From assembly GCF_900162695.1 (NCBI RefSeq), contig NZ_FUIH01000007.1:2976001-3040000 (forward strand): 64,000 nt of DNA, written 5' to 3'. Positions 43,191 to 51,486 of this stretch are shown in pieces. The position numbers and the translations under genes are program-made. Origin of the DNA: Virgibacillus siamensis (GTDB taxonomy: Bacteria > Bacillota > Bacilli > Bacillales > Amphibacillaceae). The first letter of the stretch is position 1. Every line of letters begins with the position of its first letter. Under the pieces are notes generated by a model that made no database searches, was not told the DNA's origin, and saw only the letters and a list, made by a program, of their open reading frames with translations.

Positions 43191-43835
43191 TCAAAAGCCA
43201 AGCAGTTTTCGAAAATAACTCGAATAAGACTGACTTACCGGAATCTGGGCCCCGTTATCCATCGACAGCAAAAACGTGGAATGCGTATCAGGAAAAATTT
43301 CAGCAATGTGATTGACATTCACAATAAAAGACCGGTGACAGCGGATAAATGACTCTCTCGGAAGCATGTATTCGAAATCCTGCAGCGCCTTTTTGTTTGT
43401 ACCGGCAAAATTGTCCGCATATACATATGTTTTTCGTTCCTTAACTTGCAGATATTTGACCCGATGGAACGGAATTGGTTTCCATCCGTCAGATGTTTTC
43501 ACCGTCACGACCGACTTTCCTTCCGTTAATGCCGGATATATGGCAGTCACACACCCTTGAATTTGTTCATCATAGTGAAATGGAACAGCCATCCCGTGAT
43601 AAGGTACCCCAAATACATCGCGATTAATAAACTCAGATACTTTTTGTTCTGTTTGCAATGCTTTATAAGCAATCGTCCCTTCCTTCACCGGATCCCCCAC
43701 ACGAATCTTTAAATCAATCCGTTTGCTGGGGCGATAATAAATATATTCATTCGTATTAGAAACAGCAATCGATATTTCATCAGAAAACAACTCGCCAACC
43801 ACATCCAGAAGCGATCCGAACGTCAACTTTTGCAA
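43191..43835 (-). CDS. LytTR-family regulator with PAS-like sensor
   Basis: This 214-residue protein has a C-terminal LytTR DNA-binding domain (about residues 110-212): IPFHRVKYLQVKERKTYVYAD and LPRESFIRCHRSFIVNVNHIAEI are its hallmarks. Residues 1-100 are not a phosphoreceiver; they look like a PAS-like or roadblock ligand domain with YHGMAVPFHYDEQIQGCV. No aspartate phosphorylation site is evident, so it may sense a metabolite directly. TTG 43835 follows AAAGGAG at long spacing. Confidence 0.82.
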   Translation of the reverse strand: MQKLTFGSLLDVVGELFSDEISIAVSNTNEYIYYRPSKRIDLKIRVGDPVKEGTIAYKALQTEQKVSEFINRDVFGVPYHGMAVPFHYDEQIQGCVTAIYPALTEGKSVVTVKTSDGWKPIPFHRVKYLQVKERKTYVYADNFAGTNKKALQDFEYMLPRESFIRCHRSFIVNVNHIAEIFPDTHSTFLLSMDNGAQIPVSQSYSSYFRKLLGF

Positions 43836-43987
43836 CCTTAGTCAGCTCCTTTTCACATTTTTTCTTATGGATAATTTACCATTACCATTCAAAAAACAAC
43901 AATTCCAAGCTTTTCCTAGTCTTCTGACGTAACTTTTGGTAACCTTAACAGTAGAAGGCATTTATATGTACATAAGGGGTTTTAACC

Positions 43988-45049
43988 ATGAAAAATTTAG
44001 TCATCTTAGGCGGCGGTTATGGCGGACTTCGAATTGTAGTATCACTAATGGAACAGAATCTTCCCGATGATATTCATATTACCGTGATTGACCGTAACCC
44101 ATACCATTCTATTAAAACAGAATTTTACACAATTGCAGCAGGCACATCGGCTGATAAAGATGTGCGGATGGAGTTTCCGACGCATGAGAAAGTCAGTTAT
44201 GTATACGCTGAAATAAAGGAAATTGACACGGAAAATGAACAAATACATTTCCATGACAGAACTGAATCGGTACCTTTTAATTACCTTGTAATTGGACTGG
44301 GATGCGAGGATGATTATCATGGAATCGAAGGGGCACCCGAATTCACCGAAAGTGTACAAACATTCGGTGCAGCACGTCGCGCCGGTATGGCGATTGGCAA
44401 CCTGAAAGCTTATGGCAAGGCAACCATCGTCGGTGCAGGGCTGAGTGGAATCGAAGTAGCTTCCGAAATTAGGGAAAGCAGACCGGACCTGAACATACGC
44501 CTCCTTGACCGGGGAGCTTCCGTCCTAAAAGCATTTGATAAAAAAGTGCAAAACTATGTGGAAAACTGGTTCACACAAAAGGATGTGGAAGTGCTCCATC
44601 ATGCAAATGTGGAATACGTGGAAAAAGACGGTGTCTGCAATAATGGCATTTGTTATGTCAATGATGTAACGGTCTGGACAGCAGGAGTCCGTCCAAATCA
44701 TCTTGTGCGGGCATTGCCATTTGAGAAAGACAGGCAAGAGAAGCTTACCGTCAATGAGTATTTTCAAGTTCCGGAGCAGCAAAACATTTACGTTGTCGGG
44801 GATTGCGCGTCCTCTGAACATTCACCAAGCGGCCAGCTCGCCGGAGAACAGGGTGAACGAATTGCCGCCGTCCTGACTTCAGTTTTCAGGGGCGAGGAAC
44901 CAAACAAACCAAAAGAAATTAAATTGAAAGGCACACTTGGTTCACTTGGCAGCTCGGAAGGATTCGGTGAAATGATGACACGATCTGTCACCGGTTACCT
45001 GCCGCGCTTAGCTAAATCAGGTGTCCTGTGGCTGAATAAACGACATTAA
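43988..45049 (+). CDS. NDH-2-like FAD-dependent NADH dehydrogenase (YutJ-like)
   Basis: A 353-residue two-dinucleotide-fold flavoprotein. The FAD site is VILGGGYGGLR (residues 4-14), the NADH site TIVGAGLSGIEVASE (about 145), and the second FAD motif NIYVVGDCASSE (about 260). The C-terminal membrane helix of true NDH-2 is short, as in YutJ. It would oxidise NADH to a quinone at the inner face of the membrane. ATG 43988 follows AAGGGG. Confidence 0.87.
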   Translation: MKNLVILGGGYGGLRIVVSLMEQNLPDDIHITVIDRNPYHSIKTEFYTIAAGTSADKDVRMEFPTHEKVSYVYAEIKEIDTENEQIHFHDRTESVPFNYLVIGLGCEDDYHGIEGAPEFTESVQTFGAARRAGMAIGNLKAYGKATIVGAGLSGIEVASEIRESRPDLNIRLLDRGASVLKAFDKKVQNYVENWFTQKDVEVLHHANVEYVEKDGVCNNGICYVNDVTVWTAGVRPNHLVRALPFEKDRQEKLTVNEYFQVPEQQNIYVVGDCASSEHSPSGQLAGEQGERIAAVLTSVFRGEEPNKPKEIKLKGTLGSLGSSEGFGEMMTRSVTGYLPRLAKSGVLWLNKRH

Positions 45050-45060
45050 TTTTTATGCAG

Positions 45061-45087
45061 AAGCGTTCCGATTAAAATGGAACGCTT
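45061..45087 (+). terminator. Intrinsic terminator after dehydrogenase
   Basis: AAGCGTTCC (45061-45069) pairs perfectly with GGAACGCTT (45079-45087), then TTTC. It precedes array F. Confidence 0.85.
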
Positions 45088-45144
45088 TTTCTTTGATTAT
45101 GAAAAGGGAGTGTCATAGCACATGCGCTTGAAGTAGTTTTTTTG

Positions 45145-45240
45145 TTGCGCGAGTTGGTTGTCTTGTTGCGCGATCTTTCCTTTTGCGGCGCGATTGGGTT
45201 ATCCTGTTGCGCGAAAATTCATTTTACCGCACACATTTAT
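45145..45240. repeat. Degenerate tandem array F, 20/21-bp units
   Basis: TTGCGCGA-type cores start at 45145, 45166, 45186 (CGGCGCGA) and 45207, with a decayed CCGCACAC unit near 45228. Steps are 21, 20 and 21 bp. It is intergenic, between convergent genes. Confidence 0.75.
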
Positions 45241-45244
45241 TCTG

Positions 45245-45532
45245 CTACCAAAACGGCTCTTCCTCGTTGGAAAGTTTCAACACAAATGGGTATGCACCAA
45301 AAAATATTGTCATATACACAATAAAAAGAAAAACGATGCCCCACCATGAAAAATCAAACAAGTAGATTAATGGCACTAAAATTATTGGCAACAGACTGAA
45401 CATCCCGGTCTTTCTTCTGGATGATGCTGATTCGTATTGTTTTTCATGGCAGTGCGGGCATTTCCACTTAAATATTGCCCGTAGAGTCTGTTTCCATGTC
45501 CAGGTTTCCCCGCAATTCTGACATATTGGCAT
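45245..45532 (-). CDS. TIGR04104-type zinc-ribbon membrane protein
   Basis: A 95-residue protein. Two CxxC pairs (CQNCGETWTWKQT and CPHCHEKQY) form a zinc ribbon at residues 4-32, as in the TIGR04104 family of Bacillales. Two membrane helices follow (LLPIILVPLIYLF; WWGIVFLFIVYMTIFFG). Role unknown. ATG 45532 follows AGGAGGG. Confidence 0.85.
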   Translation of the reverse strand: MPICQNCGETWTWKQTLRAIFKWKCPHCHEKQYESASSRRKTGMFSLLPIILVPLIYLFDFSWWGIVFLFIVYMTIFFGAYPFVLKLSNEEEPFW

Positions 45533-45571
45533 AAGCTGCCCTCCTGACTTCCCGGAATTGACGAAGAGAGA

Positions 45572-46258
45572 TTAGGATCCTCCCCCTCCACTGCTCCCAG
45601 CCGAGCTTGCCGCAGCCGCAGCACAGGCAGCAATTACTGCAGTCTGCATCGCATCAATGGACGCTTTAACGGCTTTTCCGTATTCATTATTTTTAATGAT
45701 GCTGTCGATCTTCTTTTTCGCTTCTTTCTGATCTTTTACAGGAAACACTTCATTCACGAGACTGCAGGCTTTGATTAAGCTTAAAAGCATTGCAGTTCGT
45801 GCATTCGGTTGTTCATCCCCAAAAAGACTTGCATATACTCGCTTTCGAATTTGATTTTCCACGGCAACTTCCTTTGTTGGGTATGTGTTCCTGGTGAAAA
45901 CCCACAGGATTTTTTGTTCCTGTTCCTCCAAAATTCCTTTTTGAACCAGCCCAGCCAGCATTTCCTTTCTCCAATGACCCATCCGGAAACTTAAATTTTC
46001 TACCCATCGCTTCACGCTTTTTGGCCGTTTAGATTCAGAAACTTTTTGTAAAACCGAATCAGTGACTGCATCACCAGTTGGACCGTGGCTGATTGCTTCC
46101 ACTTTTTTATCCCGCAGTTCGAGACGTTCCTGCAATGTTAATTCCGCCAAAATAGCGCCTGCAAGTCCATAATTTAGTGTGCTGCTTGCAGAAAATACAA
46201 CTGTGCCTTTATCATCTTTCAGAGCGAGAAGTAACAATTCTTCCGCAATCGTTAACAT
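45572..46258 (-). CDS. GOLPH3 (GPP34) family protein
   Basis: This 228-residue protein matches the GPP34/GOLPH3 family: MLTIAEELLLLALKDDKGTV, LNYGLAGAILAELTLQERL and the SLIKACSLVNEVF region. Eukaryotic GOLPH3 binds Golgi phosphoinositides; bacterial members are uncharacterised. The tail is Ala-rich and ends SSAGSSGGGGS. ATG 46258 is chosen, with GGAGG at good spacing. The zinc-ribbon gene follows 39 bp downstream. Confidence 0.87.
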   Translation of the reverse strand: MLTIAEELLLLALKDDKGTVVFSASSTLNYGLAGAILAELTLQERLELRDKKVEAISHGPTGDAVTDSVLQKVSESKRPKSVKRWVENLSFRMGHWRKEMLAGLVQKGILEEQEQKILWVFTRNTYPTKEVAVENQIRKRVYASLFGDEQPNARTAMLLSLIKACSLVNEVFPVKDQKEAKKKIDSIIKNNEYGKAVKASIDAMQTAVIAACAAAAASSAGSSGGGGS

Positions 46259-46396
46259 GTTACCACCCTCCACCGTTATCTCCTAATATGCAGTACGGTT
46301 CAGCAAGCTAAAAAGTTTCATTTATTCACCAGGGATTAGAATAAACATTCGCCCTACAGCCATACTAATAAGCAAATTATAAAAGGAGTGTTTACA

Positions 46397-46573
46397 ATGG
46401 GTGAATACAGTCATTTCCGATTTGGACAGAAGGCACCTAAAAATGGTACTTATCGTGAGATTGGAGAGACCGGAACAAGTGTCAGTGATCCAAAAATCGT
46501 CAAGCTCAAAACCGGCGAGAAGTTCCCGCAGAATTCCAATCATGACCGCGTCTGGACGATAGAGAAAAATTAA
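46397..46573 (+). CDS. yjzC: YjzC family protein (58 aa)
   Basis: A 58-residue soluble protein matching YjzC: FGQKAPKNGTYREIGETG, then KIVKLKTGEKFP and the end VWTIEKN. The pattern (G-x-Y-x-E-x-G, L-x-x-G-x-x-F-P) resembles small zinc-ribbon-like folds without cysteines. Function unknown; in Bacillus it is a small conserved protein. ATG 46397 follows AAAAGGAG. Confidence 0.8.
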   Translation: MGEYSHFRFGQKAPKNGTYREIGETGTSVSDPKIVKLKTGEKFPQNSNHDRVWTIEKN

Positions 46574-46582
46574 TTTATCCCT

Positions 46583-47437
46583 TTATGGCAGTTTATAATA
46601 TACAGCGTCCATATTGTAAATGGTTTCTTTGATCATGCTTGCATATTCGTCGGCATCTGCAGGAGGATTGTTACTTAACAGAATTTGAAAGTACAAGCTG
46701 CGAAGAAACCCTTTGACATTGACATATGTACTGGCACCGGTTGCAGAAGACAGGTGTTCCACCCAATCATCACCATGGTGCATTGCAAATGGATTAAGCC
46801 ATTTTTCAAAAAATACATTTTCAATCAAACCGCACCGCAATGCACGTATCACAGCATATGCAAGCCGCTCGTCTTCTGCCGCCAGATACGTGTGCCCGGA
46901 TGCAACGGAAACTTTATCGGCAATGGCACTTACGATTCGTTCGAGCCCTTTCCTTCCAATATGCCGATTCCCTGCAAGTGCACCGAATAAATCCGCTGTA
47001 TGTGCAATCGCGTGTGCCCACCCTTTATCCGGCACATAACCCCGCAAATCCCGTTCTTTTTCAAAATAACTGAGTACATCATCCAAAAGCCACTCAAGTT
47101 CCGCTCTCTTCAGGACTTCCTGCTTGTTATCATATTCGATAATTTCCATAAGAATCAGGATGGAGAACGACCTCAGAAAAACCGTATCTGTATAATTTTC
47201 CCCAAGTCTGTCAGTCAAATTCGCCTTCATATCCCCAATCAATTCCCTGAGCTTATGAACGTCATACAAACCACGCTCAATCCACATACTCAGTATCGGA
47301 TAGGCAACCTCATCACGTAATGTAGGATCTGTTGAACCAAGGTATCCTTTAAGTTTATTTGTCAGCCCCTCTAACCTGGAACCATGTGGAATTTTATAAT
47401 TATTCGAACTTACATCTAGCCAAAAGGACTTATTCAT
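46583..47437 (-). CDS. DUF2785 protein
   Basis: A 284-residue, mostly helical protein with the DUF2785 core DKGWAHAIAHTADLFGALA (about residues 143-161) and family phrases such as RDEVAYPILSMWI. Its ATG overlaps the stop of the alpha/beta hydrolase gene upstream (ATGA), so the two are one operon. Biochemical role unknown. Confidence 0.82.
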   Translation of the reverse strand: MNKSFWLDVSSNNYKIPHGSRLEGLTNKLKGYLGSTDPTLRDEVAYPILSMWIERGLYDVHKLRELIGDMKANLTDRLGENYTDTVFLRSFSILILMEIIEYDNKQEVLKRAELEWLLDDVLSYFEKERDLRGYVPDKGWAHAIAHTADLFGALAGNRHIGRKGLERIVSAIADKVSVASGHTYLAAEDERLAYAVIRALRCGLIENVFFEKWLNPFAMHHGDDWVEHLSSATGASTYVNVKGFLRSLYFQILLSNNPPADADEYASMIKETIYNMDAVYYKLP

Positions 47438-48309
47438 TCCATCCGCCCCTTTAAAAATAATTTAATCTCCGGCAATAGTGTCGGATCATCACTCCAATGA
47501 ACATAATGTCCGCCCTCAACTGGACGATAGGTGATTGGCAGGCTTTTTTTGTGCTGCAATTCACGCAAATGTCTACATGTATAGGCATTTTCCTGTTCAT
47601 TCACACCCTTAAAAGTTGCATATGCCAAAAAGGTTGGCACTGTATTTTCAGCCAGCAATTTCGGCTGATTGATCCGGTAATAGCCAAAATACAGGTTAAG
47701 CGTATCCAACGTAAACGAGACACTTTGCTCATGTGCTTTGCGTATATACGCATTTTCTTTTATGGCAATTGTTTCACAGAACCTTTTAACTGCAGTATCG
47801 ATGTCAACATTGCTGTCCTTATCCGAAAACAAAGGTTCAAGCAACTTCAGAAACGGTTTTCCCAATAGAACCGCTCCAATATTCAAATATGGAATAGCAT
47901 ATGCAAACAAGCCGAATTCACGCTTCGGGATTCTCGGAAACGGTTTATGTGCCTGATCCAACAGGACAAGTTTGTTCACTCTTTCGGGATAATGCACGGC
48001 AAATGTCAGTGCCAGCAGCCCTCCCATTGAATGCCCAATCAGATTAACCTTATTCATTTGCTGCTGATCCATGTATCCTTTCAGCCACTTCGCCATATCC
48101 AAAGATGTAATTTGCCGAGCCTGAATCCCTAAACTTCTCCCCCCGGGCAAGTCCATCATATGTGTTTCAAAATCATTCTGAAGGAAATCAGCTATATTCA
48201 ATCCTTCATTACCATAAAATCCTGCAGCCGGGAGAAAAATAACCGGTTCCCCCGCGCCGCGCTTTTCAACATAATAATCATAGATAATACCATTCGAAAT
48301 CGTAATCAT
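47434..48309 (-). CDS. Alpha/beta hydrolase
   Basis: A 291-residue alpha/beta hydrolase. The nucleophile elbow is IGHSMGG (about residue 98); the oxyanion region is FLPAAGF; a late histidine in GGHYVHW completes the triad. A lid-like insertion (about residues 130-210) is present. ATG 48309 abuts GGGGG, an unusually close site; the frame extends upstream to 48384 with no better start. Substrate unknown. Coupled to the DUF2785 gene. Confidence 0.82.
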   Translation of the reverse strand: MITISNGIIYDYYVEKRGAGEPVIFLPAAGFYGNEGLNIADFLQNDFETHMMDLPGGRSLGIQARQITSLDMAKWLKGYMDQQQMNKVNLIGHSMGGLLALTFAVHYPERVNKLVLLDQAHKPFPRIPKREFGLFAYAIPYLNIGAVLLGKPFLKLLEPLFSDKDSNVDIDTAVKRFCETIAIKENAYIRKAHEQSVSFTLDTLNLYFGYYRINQPKLLAENTVPTFLAYATFKGVNEQENAYTCRHLRELQHKKSLPITYRPVEGGHYVHWSDDPTLLPEIKLFLKGRME

Positions 48310-48489
48310 CCCCCTTTCTATTACATTCGACAAAAGGTGCCAAAATTCCTCCAGGGAAAGCCGCTGTGCGGGAAAACCAGCCATGTTTTAGCAGTACCAT
48401 TACAAAACAAAAGTCCGTTACCCCGAATAGGGAACAGACTTCCTGGTCCAAAAACATCCTGACTGTCAATAAAAACCGAAACGGCAGCA

Positions 48490-48654
48490 TTAGTTTTTCT
48501 GTACTTTCGTTAATTCGTTTAACAGCTTGTCCAGCTTTTGCGAAACAGCGAGTATCAGAGGGTCGTCCGGATCATTTTCAAACCGTGTGTACATCTCTTT
48601 TCGTGTTGCCTCAATCTTTTTTTCCAGATTACTGTTATCAGTCAGACATGACAC
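48490..48654 (-). CDS. Spo0E-family aspartyl-phosphate phosphatase
   Basis: The 54 residues form a helical hairpin with LEKKIEATRKEMY and the family motif SQKLDKLLNEL (S-x-x-L-D-x-L-x). Such proteins dephosphorylate Spo0A-P or related regulators and delay sporulation. GTG 48654 is the most likely start by family length; the frame runs further to 48738, and the ribosome binding site is not decisive. Confidence 0.78.
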   Translation of the reverse strand: MSCLTDNSNLEKKIEATRKEMYTRFENDPDDPLILAVSQKLDKLLNELTKVQKN

Positions 48655-48913
48655 CCTCTCCACTATATGTGCATCTGGCTGGTAATGGTGGAGAATTGAA
48701 TCCAGTAAAACTTCCTGTATCCATATCTCTTGATACAATTCATGCAGTTTTAACTTCAGATCAGTACTCCTTACCTAAAAAACAAATACCTAAATGGCTG
48801 CCGTGCTAATGCTGATTTACTGCAAAGCGATGGTTTTTATTGACACCCCCAGGATACTCACTGTAGTATCCAAATACCCAATGAACACGCAAATCAAACC
48901 TGTTTTTTAGGTC
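48655..48913. other. Intergenic stretch without recognised gene
   Basis: About 260 bp between the Spo0E-like start and the bioY stop. An open plus-strand frame crosses it but has no ribosome binding site or family resemblance. Confidence 0.4.
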
Positions 48914-49480
48914 TTAAGCAATATTCCGAAAGTCCTTGTCGTGATTTGCTGTCATTATGCGTTTTCGTACTGTAATTCCAATCCAGCTGGCAATAAAAGC
49001 CTTTATAAACCCAACAGCTATAAACGGATAAACACCTGCTGCAAGAGCTTCATACCAATCCAGATTCACGATAAACTTCAGCTGAACGGTTCCAATAATC
49101 AGGATAATTACCATGCCAACCGTATTAGCCAGCATCGCCATTGGAATTGTAAACCGCGTTTTTTCTAAAATACAGCCTGTAACAAAGGCTGCTGCAACAA
49201 ATCCAATTATGTATCCGCCTGTCGGACCTGCAAGCACTTGAGGACCACCGCTGAATCCTGCAAAAACGGGAAGACCGACTGCCCCAATTGCTGCATAGCA
49301 AATCATCGAAACTGCCCCTTTTCTGCTGCCCAGGATAGTGGCGGTAATTCCCACAGCGAGGGTCTGACCGCTTATCGGAACCAATGGAAGCGGAATTTCA
49401 ATCTGTGCCAAAATAGCAGTTATGGCGGCAAACATGGCACAATGAAGCATATCCCTTAATTTTTTGCTTTGTTTATTCAT
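48914..49480 (-). CDS. bioY: BioY biotin transporter substrate-binding subunit
   Basis: A 188-residue, six-span S-component of the biotin ECF transporter. ILAQIEIPLPLVPISGQTLAVG, GLPVFAGFSGGPQVLAGPTGGYIIGF are BioY signatures. It binds biotin at the membrane and works alone or with the ECF ATPases. ATG 49480 follows AGAGGT. A BirA-type operator covers its promoter, so it is repressed when biotin is plentiful. Confidence 0.93.
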   Translation of the reverse strand: MNKQSKKLRDMLHCAMFAAITAILAQIEIPLPLVPISGQTLAVGITATILGSRKGAVSMICYAAIGAVGLPVFAGFSGGPQVLAGPTGGYIIGFVAAAFVTGCILEKTRFTIPMAMLANTVGMVIILIIGTVQLKFIVNLDWYEALAAGVYPFIAVGFIKAFIASWIGITVRKRIMTANHDKDFRNIA

Positions 49481-49521
49481 ATATATAACCTCTGTTCATA
49501 TTTGGATTTACATTACAGTAT

Positions 49522-49574
49522 ATTATATTGGATGATGGCCGTATTGTAAACTTATTTTTATTTAAGTTAACAAT
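49522..49574 (-). promoter_or_regulatory. bioY promoter with BirA operator
   Basis: On minus, TTTACA (49550-49545) and TATAAT (49527-49522) are 17 bp apart. ATTGTAAAC (49543-49551) and GTTAACAAT (49566-49574), 14 bp between, match the long-spaced BirA palindrome and cover the -35 element. Confidence 0.75.
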
Positions 49575-49582
49575 AAAAAATA

Positions 49583-49606
49583 CAGAAGAGCCTCTTCGGC
49601 CCCTCT
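49583..49606 (-). terminator. Terminator after thioesterase gene
   Basis: CAGAAGAGCC and GGCCCCTCTG form an imperfect stem, followed on minus by TATTTTTT. Confidence 0.65.
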
Positions 49607-49654
49607 GCAATATTGTTGCTGCTTGCTTATTTTGTGCAATCCAACTGGCTGGAT

Positions 49655-50137
49655 TTATTTTTGCGTGAATGTGGCAGGCATGACAACTGCGACCACTTCA
49701 CCTTTAGCGCAGCATTCGTCACCGGCAAAAACTTCTGTATGTACCTTGAACTTTTTCGGGTGTACTTCCTCTACTGAGCCAACCGCCTTTAATGGAATAT
49801 CTTTAGGTGTTGGTTTCATAAATTTAACTTCAAGTGATGCTGTTACAAACCTCGGCGGCTCAGCACCATCACCAGGTTCATGCCCGTTTTTCCGATGCAA
49901 AGCAAGTGACGCTGACCCTGTCCCATGACAATCGATCAGTGAAGCAATCAACCCACCATAGACAAATCCGGGAATCGCAGTGTGTTCCGGCCTTGGTGTG
50001 TAAACGGTAACCGTCTTATCACCGTTCCACCCTGTTCTAAGATGATATCCATCATCATTCAGCCTGCCGCATCCATAGCAATGTGCGAAATCATCCGGAT
50101 ACTCATCCTGAATAGCATGTTTTACTGTTTCTGTCAT
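49655..50137 (-). CDS. PaaI-type hotdog-fold thioesterase
   Basis: A 160-residue hotdog protein with HCYGCGRLNDDGYHL, PGFVYGGLIASLIDCHGTGSA and a C-terminal strand KFKVHTEVFAGDECCAKGE. It probably hydrolyses an acyl-CoA thioester in the cytosol. ATG 50137 is 8 bases from GGGGGG; ATG 50143 is too close. Two cysteines (CYGC) at the N terminus occur in this subgroup. Confidence 0.85.
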   Translation of the reverse strand: MTETVKHAIQDEYPDDFAHCYGCGRLNDDGYHLRTGWNGDKTVTVYTPRPEHTAIPGFVYGGLIASLIDCHGTGSASLALHRKNGHEPGDGAEPPRFVTASLEVKFMKPTPKDIPLKAVGSVEEVHPKKFKVHTEVFAGDECCAKGEVVAVVMPATFTQK

Positions 50138-50239
50138 CTTCATTTCCCCCCATCTTTAGTTGTTATCACATTTTTCCTTCAGTTGATCTCCTTCTGTTTC
50201 AACCGTATCAAGCAATGCTTTAAATAATAGACCGCATCT

Positions 50240-50794
50240 TTATTGATTATTAATCTGTTTGATGAACTCTTTCATCAGTCCCGGAACATCCGGCCAGGCA
50301 TGCCCGGTAACCAGATTTCCGTCCGTATGGTTGGCCTTTTCCATATAGGTTGATCCTGCTGCTTCCACTTCCGGCTTACAGGCAATGTAGGCAGTCATCT
50401 CGCGTCCTTTCAAATGCTCCTTCACCGTAGTTAACACCTGACTGGCATGACAGACGGCAGCAATTGGCTTATTTGTTTCAAAAAAATGACTCACAATGGA
50501 TGGCACATGCTCATTAAGACGTATATGTTCTGGAGCACGTCCGCCCGGAATAATCAAGCCATCATATTCATCCGGATTTATTTCATCAAACGCTGCGTCC
50601 GCCTCAATCATATAGCCTTCTTTTTCTGTATACGTTTCCCAGCCGATAAAATCATGGACAACCGTATGCAGCTTTTTGGCAGATCCTGCAGCAATGACTG
50701 TTTCATATCCCTCTTCCAGACAACGAAAATATGGGTAATAGATCTCCAGTGCCTCAACAGCGTCACCAGCCAGTATCAATATCTTTTTCGACAA
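50240..50794 (-). CDS. DJ-1/PfpI family protein
   Basis: A 184-residue class I glutamine-amidotransferase-like protein. The nucleophilic cysteine is in IAAVCHASQVL (about residue 112), preceded by YDGLIIPGGRAPE with the acidic partner. Family members are proteases, chaperones or deglycases; the exact role is open. TTG 50794 follows GGGAGGT 8 bases upstream. Confidence 0.87.
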   Translation of the reverse strand: MSKKILILAGDAVEALEIYYPYFRCLEEGYETVIAAGSAKKLHTVVHDFIGWETYTEKEGYMIEADAAFDEINPDEYDGLIIPGGRAPEHIRLNEHVPSIVSHFFETNKPIAAVCHASQVLTTVKEHLKGREMTAYIACKPEVEAAGSTYMEKANHTDGNLVTGHAWPDVPGLMKEFIKQINNQ

Positions 50795-50911
50795 TTGTAA
50801 TTACCTCCCGAACAGAATTTTTGATTCACTATCTATATTCTGTACGCTGTGGTGAAAATCCTTTTTTCAGCAGAGTTGGATGGTAAAAAAGATGAGGTAG
50901 GGGGTTCGCAC

Positions 50912-50945
50912 GTTTTCGCCGGACTTCCAATAGTCCGGCGAAAAC
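50912..50945 (-). terminator. Terminator after lipoprotein gene
   Basis: A perfect 13-bp stem, GTTTTCGCCGGAC (50912-50924) with GTCCGGCGAAAAC (50933-50945). It lies 23 bp past the minus-strand stop; the T run is inside the stem. Confidence 0.6.
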
Positions 50946-50968
50946 ATACTGCAATGCAATTATGAGTT

Positions 50969-51418
50969 TTAATTTTCCTCTATCTGTTCAAACGTAAATG
51001 GTCCTTCTACATCACTGTCCAATGCTGCAATTGCCATGGGATAGGTCAAAACTTGTATGTTGACTGATCCTTTCGCTGGTTCTGTCACACGATAACTGAC
51101 CACATTGGAAGCCTCGTCATTTCCAGTCTGCTTGATTTTTTCGACTTCCACATTATATCCACCAGTGTTTTTTTCTCCAAGTAGTATCACAACATACGTC
51201 TTTCCATCCGCACGAAACACTTTGTTCTGCTGTTTGGATTGATTTTTTTCAATCCATTTTTGCACAGTGTCAGGCACTGCACTTATTTTAACTGATAGTG
51301 ATCCATTTTCCTTCTGACCTGCCATTGAATCGTCCTCCTTTAACCCGGAACCACAGCCAGACAGCAATATGATGAGCGTAATAATCACAAGATAACCGAC
51401 TGATTTCCGCAATATCAT
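50969..51418 (-). CDS. Lipoprotein with PrcB-like domain
   Basis: A 149-residue exported lipoprotein. The signal ends in lipobox LLSGC (Cys22). The C-terminal half (GEKNTGGYNVEVEKI, VSYRVTEPAKGSVNIQVLTYP) matches the PrcB_C domain of protease-complex and related secreted proteins. Membrane-anchored, outer face. ATG 51418 follows AGGAGGA. Confidence 0.8.
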   Translation of the reverse strand: MILRKSVGYLVIITLIILLSGCGSGLKEDDSMAGQKENGSLSVKISAVPDTVQKWIEKNQSKQQNKVFRADGKTYVVILLGEKNTGGYNVEVEKIKQTGNDEASNVVSYRVTEPAKGSVNIQVLTYPMAIAALDSDVEGPFTFEQIEEN

Positions 51419-51486
51419 TAAAATTCCTCCTGAAATGTTCCATATTCAAGATGATGGTGACATATTCCTTTTTTCATCCCTGATGT

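Noticed and set aside
48366..48809. 147-codon plus-strand frame
   Set aside because: It runs antisense across the Spo0E-like gene and the start of the hydrolase gene, with no ribosome binding site or recognisable product.
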